Under the pieces are notes generated by a model. It had not been told where the DNA came from. It saw nothing but the letters and a program-made list of their open reading frames with translations, and searched no databases. A DNA stretch of 5,279 bases from Nitrososphaerota archaeon (lineage in GTDB: Archaea; Thermoproteota; Nitrososphaeria; Nitrososphaerales; UBA183). The stretch spans positions 1-5,279 of the forward strand of contig JAPCJN010000132.1 of the NCBI GenBank assembly GCA_027886925.1, read 5' to 3'. The translations under genes were made by a program, and so were the position numbers. Of this stretch, positions 1 to 5,113 are shown in pieces (position 1 is the first letter of the stretch; each line of letters opens with the position of its first letter).

Positions 1-34
1 CGTTCGCCTGGAATGAGTATGCCGCCGCTGACTT

Positions 35-145
35 CTACATCTCGTTGATGTGCGCGAGCATGAGCTCGCCCGCTCCCGTGTGCTCCCTGCCGTCCATCTC
101 GACGATGGTCTCTCAAGCCTAGCTTTTCTGCGTCCCTTCTGCCAT
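35..145 (-). pseudogene. Possible decayed small ORF with two in-frame stops
   Basis: Reading the minus strand from the ATG at 145-143 gives MAEGTQKS, a TAG (121-119), Ala, a TGA (115-113), and then 25 residues that look protein-like: they begin ETIVEMDG, end MLAHINEM, and stop with TAG at 37-35. In that second part almost every third codon position is G or C and the composition is balanced and acidic, as in a real gene. Bypassing the two stops requires two compensating frameshifts or stop-creating mutations, so if coding this is a broken remnant. I recognise no family. The competing reading is a plus-strand tail open at the left edge (3-122, 39 residues, ending MVSQA), whose Ser/Cys/Met-rich composition looks more like antisense of a gene. 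The two frames share third positions, so only homology can decide. Confidence 0.22.
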
Positions 146-220
146 ATTTCGTAATCGCAAGTCGAGCGCCGCTCCTCCGAGCTATCACGCCCGTCACTGA
201 CCTAGAGTCGCGGCCAAAGG

Positions 221-230
221 AATTTTAAGA
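221..230 (+). promoter_or_regulatory. Probable TATA box of the 278 gene
   Basis: An isolated A/T block, AATTTTAAGA, follows a purine/A-rich CAAAGG that could act as the BRE in an otherwise GC-rich stretch. Archaeal transcription normally starts about 25 bases downstream of the box centre, here near 250. That would give a leader of roughly 25 bases before the ATG at 278. Confidence 0.35.
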
Positions 231-277
231 GGACGAGAGAGGAAGGGCAACGACCGTCCTTGGGAGCTTCGCCGTTC

Positions 278-478
278 ATGAACCCCTTGTTCATTTTCTT
301 GTTCGCGACGTCCTCGCTGCTGATCGGCGCGGCATTGGTGTACATCTCGATCAAGGCTCCTTTCTATTGGGGCGGCGCCTATCTTCCCGGGGTATTGCTT
401 CTGCTCGTCTTCGCGGCCACGGCGGTCTTAGGGGTGGTCGGCCTCCTCCTCCGCAAGCCCGTTCGAGCGGGCACGTAG
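278..478 (+). CDS. Small hypothetical membrane protein, two helices
   Basis: The predicted protein has 66 residues from the ATG at 278. It consists almost entirely of two hydrophobic segments (about residues 4-24 and 38-60) joined by a short loop containing KAPFYWGG, and it ends in a basic tail, RKPVRAGT. The positive-inside rule puts the C-terminus in the cytoplasm, and hence probably the N-terminus too. I recognise no family and no catalytic motif. A TTG at 260 in the same frame would add six residues. I prefer the ATG because GGGAG at 262-266 could serve as a ribosome site for it (11-base spacing) and because the TATA-like box at 221-230 suits it. The gene converges on the minus-strand gene ending at 499, with only 20 bases between the stops. 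Small membrane proteins of this kind are common in archaea, and the function is unknown. Confidence 0.6.
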   Translation: MNPLFIFLFATSSLLIGAALVYISIKAPFYWGGAYLPGVLLLLVFAATAVLGVVGLLLRKPVRAGT

Positions 479-498
479 AATCTTCCGCGTCCGACTAG

Positions 499-855
499 TT
501 AGGTCGTAGTGGAGGCGGAGATGTATTTGCATATTGTCTCCACCCCGGCGGAATACCCAGATGTGTTGGTTGAGGTCGTCGAGTTTGAATAAGTAAGTCC
601 TATCGGGCCCCGGGTCGTCGTGGTCGTGAAATCGATCGCCGTTGTCATAGTCTGGGTCACCGTGATCGTCTGGGCTCCGTTGACGCTCTGCGCGGGAAAC
701 TCGACGTACTGGAGGATCCCGCAGTAGACGGTGTTCGATGTGGGGCCGCGAGGATAGAGCAAAAGTGCTACGGCGACCAGGATGACGACAGCCAGCGCAA
801 TCAATATCGAAATTGAGCGACTCACTCCGGCTCTGCCCTTTTGGTGTCCCGTCAA
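499..855 (-). CDS. Membrane-anchored extracellular protein with Thr-rich region
   Basis: The predicted protein has 118 residues. A basic N-terminus (KGRAGVSR) is followed by one strong helix at about residues 15-34 and an ectodomain of some 84 residues with a Thr run (77-81), Ser/Thr-rich stretches and two sequons (N91-S-T, N97-T-S). It contains just two cysteines, C45 and C109, which flank the Thr-rich part and could form a disulfide closing a loop. The topology is a signal-anchor with the C-terminus outside. The start is uncertain: TTG at 855 is the first start codon after an in-frame stop, while GTG at 825 (MSRSISIL...) lies about 30 bases from the A/T-rich block at 854-865 and would suit a near-leaderless transcript. 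I recognise no family. It lies downstream of and parallel to the 956-1648 gene, a similar anchored surface protein, so a shared surface role is plausible but inferred. Confidence 0.62.
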   Translation of the reverse strand: MTGHQKGRAGVSRSISILIALAVVILVAVALLLYPRGPTSNTVYCGILQYVEFPAQSVNGAQTITVTQTMTTAIDFTTTTTRGPIGLTYSNSTTSTNTSGYSAGVETICKYISASTTT

Positions 856-865
856 AAAATCAATT
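854..865 (-). promoter_or_regulatory. A/T-rich block: possible TATA box or T6 terminator
   Basis: On the minus strand this reads AATTGATTTTTT. It could be the TATA element for a start at the GTG at 825, since the expected transcription start falls near 831. Alternatively, its T6 run could terminate the transcript of the gene ending at 956, about 100 bases upstream on this strand. It overlaps the alternative TTG start at 855-853, which would favour GTG if the block is a promoter. The rest of the gap 866-955 shows nothing I can name. Confidence 0.3.
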
Positions 866-955
866 CATCTCGCGTCATATGCTTCGAGCGCCGAGGTTCG
901 TGGACACGATTCCGAGGTATTTTCATCCGAAGACATGCGGCTGGTTTTCCTGTTT

Positions 956-1648
956 TTAGCCGAAGTTCCCGCCAGCATACGCGAAACCGCCGTTGGTGCC
1001 GGTCACCGAGACGGTGAACATCTCGCCAGCCGTCGCCATGTCCAATCCCACCGCCGTCAGAGTGACATAAACCGTCGCGCCGGCGGCGACAGTGCAGGTC
1101 GCGTAAGGCGCTCCTGACTCCGTCGCCATGTCGACGTAGTTGAACGAAATGTTGCTGATGGTCGAGGAAACGGTCCCAGTGTTGGTCACCTTAAGGTACG
1201 AAGCGCCCTGCGCTGGCGTCGTCGAGCCGCACGTCGCTGCGACCGAAGCGCCGGACAGCGAGTGCGAGACCTGGCTCGCCGCAATTTGCAAGGTGGCGCC
1301 TTGACCGGATGACGACTGCACGCTGCTCGTTGTCGTCGACGAGGACATCATGCTGCTGGTGGAAACGGTCGATACCATAGACGAGGTCGTCGAAGACGAG
1401 GACATCATGCTGCTCTGTGTCATGGTTGACGACGACGAGGACATCATGCTGCTGGTCGATGTGGTCGACATCATCGTGTCTGTCACTCCCTTTGTCGTCG
1501 ATGTGCTGCTGTTTGGCAAGACGGTCGACGTCGCTGTGGTCTGCGCTCCCGGAAGGACGGCGCCTACGTAATACGCCGATGCCCCTATCCCAATCACGAT
1601 CACGACGATTACCGCGACCATGGCATTCGAAATCGCCCTGCGTTCCAT
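956..1648 (-). CDS. Pilin-like anchored surface protein with Met/Ser-rich stalk
   Basis: The predicted protein has 230 residues in three parts. The N-terminus, MERRAIS, leads into a hydrophobic helix (about 9-31). The Arg-Ala-Ile-Ser context resembles archaeal type IV pilin/archaellin leaders, in which a PibD/FlaK-type peptidase cuts after a small residue preceded by a basic one (here possibly after A5). Residues 36-115 are a low-complexity stalk of Ser, Thr and Met with repeated MMSSS units. Residues 117-229 form a probable beta-sandwich containing a LKVTNTGTVSSTI stretch, AAGATVYVTLTA and a Gly-rich end; C140 and C185 could pair. That last part resembles ectodomains of archaeal pilin-like proteins. 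The ATG at 1648 is well supported: a TATA box is centred about 30 bases upstream, as expected for a leaderless mRNA. Whether it is a processed pilin or simply a helix-anchored surface protein is not settled by sequence alone. The stalk is probably O-glycosylated (inference). Confidence 0.75.
   Translation of the reverse strand: MERRAISNAMVAVIVVIVIGIGASAYYVGAVLPGAQTTATSTVLPNSSTSTTKGVTDTMMSTTSTSSMMSSSSSTMTQSSMMSSSSTTSSMVSTVSTSSMMSSSTTTSSVQSSSGQGATLQIAASQVSHSLSGASVAATCGSTTPAQGASYLKVTNTGTVSSTISNISFNYVDMATESGAPYATCTVAAGATVYVTLTAVGLDMATAGEMFTVSVTGTNGGFAYAGGNFG
1338..1453 (-). repeat. Three in-frame 20-base repeats encoding SSMMSSS
   Basis: The plus-strand 20-mer GACGAGGACATCATGCTGCT occurs without change at 1338-1357, 1395-1414 and 1434-1453. 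The offsets of 57 and 39 bases are both multiples of three, so each copy encodes the same Ser-Ser-Met-Met-Ser-Ser core in the stalk of the 956-1648 gene. A degenerate relative (TMMS) lies near 1468. The unequal spacing suggests duplication followed by insertion/deletion, and such arrays usually vary in length between strains. The repeat also keeps other frames open in this stretch. Confidence 0.85.
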
Positions 1649-1672
1649 ATGGAGCCAGAGAAGCGGCTTGCT

Positions 1673-1683
1673 TATTAAATATA
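1673..1683 (-). promoter_or_regulatory. TATA box of the pilin-like gene
   Basis: On the minus strand this reads TATATTTAATA, a strong archaeal TATA box. Its centre lies about 30 bases before the ATG at 1648, which predicts transcription starting within a few bases of the start codon and so a leaderless mRNA. No Shine-Dalgarno sequence precedes that ATG, which agrees. The near-palindromic A/T core could also support transcription in the other direction. Confidence 0.6.
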
Positions 1684-1686
1684 CAG

Positions 1687-1704
1687 ACCCAAATATGGGG
1701 AGGT
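1687..1704 (+). promoter_or_regulatory. Inverted repeat with TATA-like core, then GGGGAGGT
   Basis: CCCAAATATGGG (1688-1699 with the flanking C at 1687) has complementary CCCA/TGGG arms around an A/T core, and it runs into GGGGAGGT (1697-1704). The core AAATAT is centred about 26 bases before the TTG at 1720, fitting a leaderless start there. The arms could equally be an operator for a dimeric regulator lying between the two divergent genes. GGAGGT looks like a ribosome site, but its 16-base distance from the TTG is long, and it would be untranscribed if the mRNA starts at 1720. Confidence 0.35.
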
Positions 1705-1719
1705 CGAGTTCCGTAGATA

Positions 1720-1989
1720 TTGGCTGACGCCGCAGAGAGAAAGCGAGAGGCGGCCGTCAGGAAGCTGAAACTAATAGTGCCTGGCCTCTTCGCCCTCGGG
1801 TTCATGTTTTACGTCGCAATCACAGTCTACTATCCTCTTGCGGGGATGCCTGGGCCACCCTTGTCCCCGTTCGGAACGGAAGGTTCTCTTCTTCCATGGG
1901 TTGCCATAGGATGCGCGTCTGGAGGCCTATTCGCGCTCTTTGGCGCACTAGTCGTCGCAGTTTCAGCGAGCGGTGACGAAGAAGCCTGA
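1720..1989 (+). CDS. Small hypothetical membrane protein, two helices
   Basis: The predicted protein has 89 residues. A charged N-terminus rich in Arg, Lys and Glu (ADAAERKREAAVRKLK) is followed by helix 1 (about 18-38), an external loop rich in Pro and Gly (AGMPGPPLSPFGTEG), helix 2 (about 58-81) and an acidic tail, SGDEEA. Both ends should lie in the cytoplasm. The TTG at 1720 is the first start codon after an in-frame TAG (1714-1716), and the next in-frame ATG lies inside helix 1, so TTG is the only sensible start. It is transcribed divergently from the pilin-like gene and shares its 71-base upstream region. A hairpin with T tracts follows, so it is probably monocistronic and separate from the ABC operon downstream. 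I recognise no family. It has the same general plan as the 278-478 protein, but I see no sequence similarity between them. Confidence 0.65.
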   Translation: MADAAERKREAAVRKLKLIVPGLFALGFMFYVAITVYYPLAGMPGPPLSPFGTEGSLLPWVAIGCASGGLFALFGALVVAVSASGDEEA

Positions 1990-1997
1990 TGATGCCA

Positions 1998-2066
1998 CGC
2001 GCTGCCTGCGAGACAGCGCGGAGCGGACGAAAGCGGTGCAAGAATTTTTTCGCGACCTGATTTTTT
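1998..2066 (+). terminator. Hairpin followed by two T6 tracts
   Basis: A perfect 7-base-pair stem, CGCGCTG (1998-2004) with CAGCGCG (2014-2020), encloses a 9-base loop and begins eight bases after the stop at 1989. T6 runs follow at 2045-2050 and 2061-2066. Archaeal termination depends mainly on oligo-T tracts, so the T runs are the likely release sites. The hairpin may protect the 3' end or mark a weaker intrinsic terminator. Confidence 0.55.
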
Positions 2067-2084
2067 GGGCCGTAGAAACCTCTC

Positions 2085-2094
2085 AAAAATTATT
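2085..2094 (+). promoter_or_regulatory. Alternative TATA-like box for the ABC operon
   Basis: AAAAATTATT is A/T-rich enough to be a TATA box. It would start transcription near 2115, giving a leader of about 95 bases before the GTG at 2212. That would place the upstream GTG at 2104 outside the mRNA. It competes with the better-shaped ATATATA box at 2139-2145. Confidence 0.25.
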
Positions 2095-2138
2095 CGACTA
2101 TGAGTGAAAAAAGACATTTTCGTCGTTTGCCTCAACCG

Positions 2139-2145
2139 ATATATA
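2139..2145 (+). promoter_or_regulatory. Probable TATA box of the ABC operon
   Basis: ATATATA stands out in a GC-rich setting. Its centre predicts a transcription start near 2168. That lies just before the in-frame TTG at 2176 and about 45 bases before the GTG at 2212. Its presence inside the longest possible reading frame (from 2104) argues that the extra N-terminal residues of that frame are not translated. Confidence 0.42.
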
Positions 2146-2211
2146 CGGCAGACATCTGGGCTGTGCCTAGACCCGTTGCAACAGCTCGCTCCTCAAGAAC
2201 AAATCCCTCTC

Positions 2212-3150
2212 GTGAAAATTGAGAAGGTTCAGAAGAAGTACGGAAAGTTTACCGCGCTGCATGAACTGACCCTAGACATCATGCCCGGTTCCCATCTCCT
2301 GATACTAGGACCCAACGGGGCGGGAAAGACAACCTTGATCAAATCCATGATGGGGATACTGAACTTTAGCGGAAGAATCACGATAGGCGGGATCGACGTG
2401 AACAAGGACCCAAGGGGAGCCAAGAGGATGATCGGGTACGTCCCCCAGAACTACGCGTTCTACGAGGCCCTCACAATTTACGACCACGCCGTGCTTACAA
2501 CTCGCTTGAAGAACCTGGGCACCGAGCAAATCGAGGAGAAGCTCAAGCTGGTGAACCTTTGGGAGACGAGGAGGAGGAGAGTAAGGGCTTGCTCAGACGG
2601 AATGAAGCAGAGATTGGGAATCGCTCTGGCTCTCATCGGCAACCCGAAGCTCCTGCTCTTGGACGAGCCTACAAGCAACGTCGACCTCAGAGGACAGCTT
2701 GAGTTCCAGAAACTGCTGAGGTCGCTCCTTGCGCAAGGGAAGACAATGATCACGACCAGCCATCTGACCGGCCTGGGAGAACTTGCGACCGAGGTAATGG
2801 TAATCGACCACGGAAGGGTAATCACGAGGGGCCCGCCGGAAGAGCTGCTGGGCCGCTTGAGCGTCAACGACACTCTGTACATCCGAGTCCACGGCGCGGA
2901 CGCCGACGGCGTGACCCGTTTGGCCAAAGACATGGGGGCCGTCGACTTTGAGGTCGAAGGCGATTGGCTGAGAGCGTCAGTTCCCAGCAAACTCAAACTC
3001 GGAGTCTTGAAAGGTCTACTGAACAGCGGGATCGCCATTACAGACCTTCTCGTCGAGCGGAGCGAGATAGAGTCAGAATATGTGAAGCTGATAACGCCCA
3101 GCGCGCCAGGAGATTCCGAAGGTACAAAGTCAAAGGTTCCAGGTGTCTGA
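2212..3150 (+). CDS. ABC transporter ATP-binding protein, NosF/CcmA-type
   Basis: This is the cytoplasmic ATPase of an ABC-2 type transporter, powering the permease encoded directly after it. From the GTG at 2212 (312 residues) the family motifs appear in order: Walker A GPNGAGKTT (33-41), Q-loop glutamine 79 in YVPQ, signature CSDGMKQR (127-134), Walker B LLLLDE (147-152), D-loop SNVD (155-158) and switch histidine 184 in TTSH. Residues from about 210 onward form a C-terminal domain of the kind seen after the ATPase in NosF-like proteins. The signature is SDGM instead of SGGQ/SGGM; the Ser and second Gly are kept, and NosF-type proteins often vary at this place, so activity is expected. Starts at 2104 (GTG) and 2176 (TTG) would add 36 or 12 residues. 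The family alignment normally begins at KIEKVQKKYGKF, which supports 2212, but no clear ribosome site precedes it. Substrate unknown. Confidence 0.88.
   Translation: MKIEKVQKKYGKFTALHELTLDIMPGSHLLILGPNGAGKTTLIKSMMGILNFSGRITIGGIDVNKDPRGAKRMIGYVPQNYAFYEALTIYDHAVLTTRLKNLGTEQIEEKLKLVNLWETRRRRVRACSDGMKQRLGIALALIGNPKLLLLDEPTSNVDLRGQLEFQKLLRSLLAQGKTMITTSHLTGLGELATEVMVIDHGRVITRGPPEELLGRLSVNDTLYIRVHGADADGVTRLAKDMGAVDFEVEGDWLRASVPSKLKLGVLKGLLNSGIAITDLLVERSEIESEYVKLITPSAPGDSEGTKSKVPGV
3141..3145 (+). promoter_or_regulatory. Ribosome binding site deciding the permease start
   Basis: AGGTG lies inside the last codons of the ATPase gene, seven bases before the TTG at 3153. This spacing is ideal and supports TTG as the permease start, with translation coupled to the ATPase stop at 3148-3150. 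Confidence 0.5.
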
Positions 3151-3152
3151 TT

Positions 3153-4088
3153 TTGGCGAGTGGAAGCGTCGACTATAACACTCTGTATGCCGTCGTCGGG
3201 GTAGCCGTGATCTTCGGCCTGTCGACGATAGTCCTGGGACTACGTGGCAGGGCAAAGTCGATGAACCTCAAGGGTGTCTGGGGCATCCTTGCTTTCACAT
3301 ACAGGGAGTCGATAAGGACCAAATGGCTCATCATCTTCGGCATAATCTTCTTCCTCCTTGCTGTCGACATCCCCGATTTGTATTTGTCTGCCGCGGCCAA
3401 TCTCCCGCCGGAATATCTCCCGCAGAACTTGGCTGACCTGATTTCCGTGTCGTTCCCATTGATTCCATTGCTGCCGCTCCCGCTAGGAGCGGTGACGATA
3501 GTCGACGAGCGCGAGTCAGGCACGCTGCAGTACTTGCTCTCGAACCCGGTGACAAAGGCAGAGTTTTTCCTCGGGCGGTCTGTAGGATTGCTCCTTGCGA
3601 CGACCACAGTGATAGTCATCGGCTTCGGAGGGGCTTCGATGGTCGTGTTCGCGCTACGCCTCTCCGCATACTCTCCGATTATTTTGATCATGCTCTTTGC
3701 GGCGATGCTGAACGCGGTCATGCTTGGCATCGCGTTGATCATCTCCGAATTCTCGAAGAGAAAAGCCACGGCGATGGGAGTCGGCATTATGGTCTGGTTC
3801 TTGCTCGCAGTGGTGTCTAGTCTCGACCAGTTGGTCATCACCGTCAGCCTGAAGCTCGGCGCCATCGCAGCTCTCTTCATTGTGCTCTTTGACCCCGTCG
3901 AGTCATCCCGTCTGCTCACCGTGTTCGGTGCAGGCCTAGGGGCGAGCCAGTTCACGAACAGCGCACTGGTGGTCCAATTCGTCCTCCACGGCAACGCTTT
4001 CGAATACGTTCTTCTTTCCGTGCTGATTTGGATAGCGGCCACGTTCACAATCGGATTCCTCATATTTAGACATCAGGACGCCGCTTAG
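3153..4088 (+). CDS. ABC-2 type permease subunit, NosY-like
   Basis: This is the membrane partner of the preceding ATPase. From the TTG at 3153 it has 311 residues with about seven helices (roughly 11-29, 59-78, 98-117, 145-167, 175-197, 208-232, 284-305). Diagnostic for the ABC-2/NosY group are TYRESIRTKW before the second helix (49-58), DERESGTLQYLLSNPVTKAE (118-137), the cytoplasmic coupling segment, and FDPVESSRLL (246-255). The TTG lies two bases after the ATPase stop with AGGTG suitably placed. An ATG at 3261 (residue 37, MNLKGVW) is the alternative. It would give 275 residues and the usual six-helix NosY plan, removing the first helix. Any start before 3153 would merely translate the ATPase gene out of frame. 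With no periplasmic or solute-binding partner in the operon, export or membrane remodelling is more likely than import. The substrate cannot be told; copper-site assembly as in true NosFY is not supported, because no NosD or NosZ is present. Confidence 0.87.
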   Translation: MASGSVDYNTLYAVVGVAVIFGLSTIVLGLRGRAKSMNLKGVWGILAFTYRESIRTKWLIIFGIIFFLLAVDIPDLYLSAAANLPPEYLPQNLADLISVSFPLIPLLPLPLGAVTIVDERESGTLQYLLSNPVTKAEFFLGRSVGLLLATTTVIVIGFGGASMVVFALRLSAYSPIILIMLFAAMLNAVMLGIALIISEFSKRKATAMGVGIMVWFLLAVVSSLDQLVITVSLKLGAIAALFIVLFDPVESSRLLTVFGAGLGASQFTNSALVVQFVLHGNAFEYVLLSVLIWIAATFTIGFLIFRHQDAA

Positions 4089-4101
4089 CCGGACCGCCGA
4101 A

Positions 4102-4184
4102 ACCCCTTGGGCAGGGGTGTGGGAACGGAACGTTTGGCAGACCTGAGGAAATGATAACCGAAGGTACTTTCTGCTTTTTTGTTT
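4102..4184 (+). terminator. Hairpin and T-rich tract ending the ABC operon
   Basis: A 6-base-pair stem, ACCCCT (4102-4107) with AGGGGT (4113-4118), and a 5-base loop begin 13 bases after the permease stop. Further on, a pyrimidine-rich tract with TTTTTT at 4175-4180 followed by GTTT (4181-4184) is a typical archaeal oligo-T release site. The 60 bases between them hold nothing else I recognise. Confidence 0.5.
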
Positions 4185-4364
4185 GGCGCCTTCTGATGTC
4201 GATCTGAATCTTGCATGTTAGTAAAGCCGCGAAGCAATCAACCCAGACGTCACTAGGTGCTGGATGCACTGAGCCGGGCAGGTTCGCGAAGCCGATTGGC
4301 AGGCTTGTTGATGATTCATTCTTTCGTCGGTACTTGCACGCGTCCGTCTAGGGAGAAGCGCTAG
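4185..4364. other. Intergenic gap between convergent operons
   Basis: This stretch separates the plus-strand ABC operon from the minus-strand operon ending at 4365. The only structure I see is a small inverted repeat, AAGCC (4289-4293) and GGCTT (4302-4306), with an 8-base loop. It could help end the minus-strand transcript, although no T run follows on that strand. A GGTTCGCGA at 4281-4289 superficially recalls a tRNA T-arm, but no other tRNA arm surrounds it. I find no convincing gene. Confidence 0.5.
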
Positions 4365-5096
4365 TCATTTCTCGGTCGCTTTAGGCGGTCGAGGCCCTCG
4401 TGTCAGAAAAACCCCCAACACCATCAGCACCGCACCCGAGGAGAGAAGAGCATAGGGAAGATAGTTCTGGCCGGTGCCTCCCGAGACCTGCGTAGAAGTC
4501 GTGGTAGAAGCCACTACGTTTTGAATCAGCAGGCCACCCGCCTCCCCCTGCATCGCAGGTTCAGTCTCGGTATTGTAGCGAGGCACGCCGTAGTACACCT
4601 CGTCCTGCAGCGTGATGCTGACGGTGGCGTTAGTCGATTGCCCTGTCGCGAGGTTAGTGTTCTGGGCTGTCACGGGAAGCGTGACGTTGAGCGGTCCCCA
4701 GGTCGACCCAGGGTAAAGGAAGGAGGCAGTGTCATTGCTGATGAAGGAAGCGTTCAGGAGGTGCCCGTTGCCGACGAAGACATTAACGACCACCCTGTAT
4801 GCAGTTACGTACTCGATTAGCCCAGTAAGCGAGACGACATGTACAGAGATAATCATGGGCAGGGAGCTCCCTACATTTATTATAGAAGGATAGGAATAGG
4901 TTACTGAGTACGCAGTGTTCCCGTATGTCAGGGTGTTGCCTAGGGTTGAGGTGCCTGAGACTGTTTGAGCGGCCGCGTGGACGGCCTGGCCCGGAATCAA
5001 CAATATCATTGTAAGAAAGACCGGCAACAAACGCCAGACCGTCGTTAGATGAGCTCCGTCATCGCGGTCGCGCCCGTCTTTTCTATTGTGAATCAT
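4365..5096 (-). CDS. Secreted, C-terminally anchored glycoprotein of unknown family
   Basis: The predicted protein has 243 residues. A signal peptide (basic n-region, hydrophobic stretch about 21-39, likely cleavage after AVHA at 38-41) is followed by a beta-rich extracellular domain (about 42-195), a short stalk STTTST (197-202), a C-terminal helix (about 214-231) and a basic tail TRGPRPPKATEK that would stop in the cytoplasm. Four N-glycosylation sequons (N115, N121, N137, N156) and a lack of cysteine fit an archaeal surface protein. The domain shows alternating hydrophobic strands (MIISVHVVSL, YRVVVNVFVG, ATVSITL), suggesting an immunoglobulin-like or CARDB-like fold, but I cannot assign a family. 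The ATG at 5096 lies 17 bases after the solute-binding protein stop, so the two genes are probably co-transcribed, making an accessory role in the importer likely (inference). A later start is possible, because the n-region is long for a signal peptide. Confidence 0.75.
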   Translation of the reverse strand: MIHNRKDGRDRDDGAHLTTVWRLLPVFLTMILLIPGQAVHAAAQTVSGTSTLGNTLTYGNTAYSVTYSYPSIINVGSSLPMIISVHVVSLTGLIEYVTAYRVVVNVFVGNGHLLNASFISNDTASFLYPGSTWGPLNVTLPVTAQNTNLATGQSTNATVSITLQDEVYYGVPRYNTETEPAMQGEAGGLLIQNVVASTTTSTQVSGGTGQNYLPYALLSSGAVLMVLGVFLTRGPRPPKATEK

Positions 5097-5113
5097 ATGG
5101 TCTTTCCGCTCTT

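Noticed and set aside
782..1117. Plus-strand open frame of 111 codons
   Set aside because: It spans the ends of two well-supported minus-strand genes and the gap between them. Its Arg/His-rich tail is antisense of the pilin-like head domain.
1350..1571. Plus-strand frame rich in Asp, Glu and Met (repeated EDIMLL)
   Set aside because: It is the antisense of the Met-Ser repeats. It has no promoter or ribosome site, and its periodicity is explained by the minus-strand repeat.
1191..1805. Long minus-strand open frame of 204 codons overlapping the pilin-like gene
   Set aside because: It is the pilin-like gene read in another frame. The repeat keeps it open, giving Asp/Val/His-rich nonsense, and the 956-1648 frame has the TATA box, membrane helix and folded head domain.
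2478..3038. Minus-strand open frame of 186 codons opposite the ATPase
   Set aside because: It is antisense to a gene with complete Walker A, signature and Walker B motifs. Its Ser-rich composition is typical of a shadow.
2964..3152. N-terminal extension of the permease frame into the ATPase gene
   Set aside because: The roughly 60 extra residues are Arg/Gln/Ser-rich out-of-frame translation of the ATPase C-terminus and carry no membrane-protein features.
3173..4063. Minus-strand open frame of 296 codons opposite the permease
   Set aside because: It is a shadow of the permease gene. The plus-strand protein shows unmistakable ABC-2 motifs, while this frame is Ser/Arg/Thr-rich with no domain.
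2104..4088. A true NosFY copper/denitrification module
   Set aside because: Only the ATPase and permease families match. No NosD, NosL or NosZ and no copper-related gene is visible, so the name would over-state the function.
4066..4269. Minus-strand open frame of 67 codons between the operons
   Set aside because: It overlaps the permease end and the terminator, has a Cys/Pro/Arg-rich composition, and I see no promoter or ribosome site.
4275..4310. GGTTCGCGA resembling a tRNA T-arm
   Set aside because: The stem does not close as a T-arm should, and no acceptor, D or anticodon arm lies around it.
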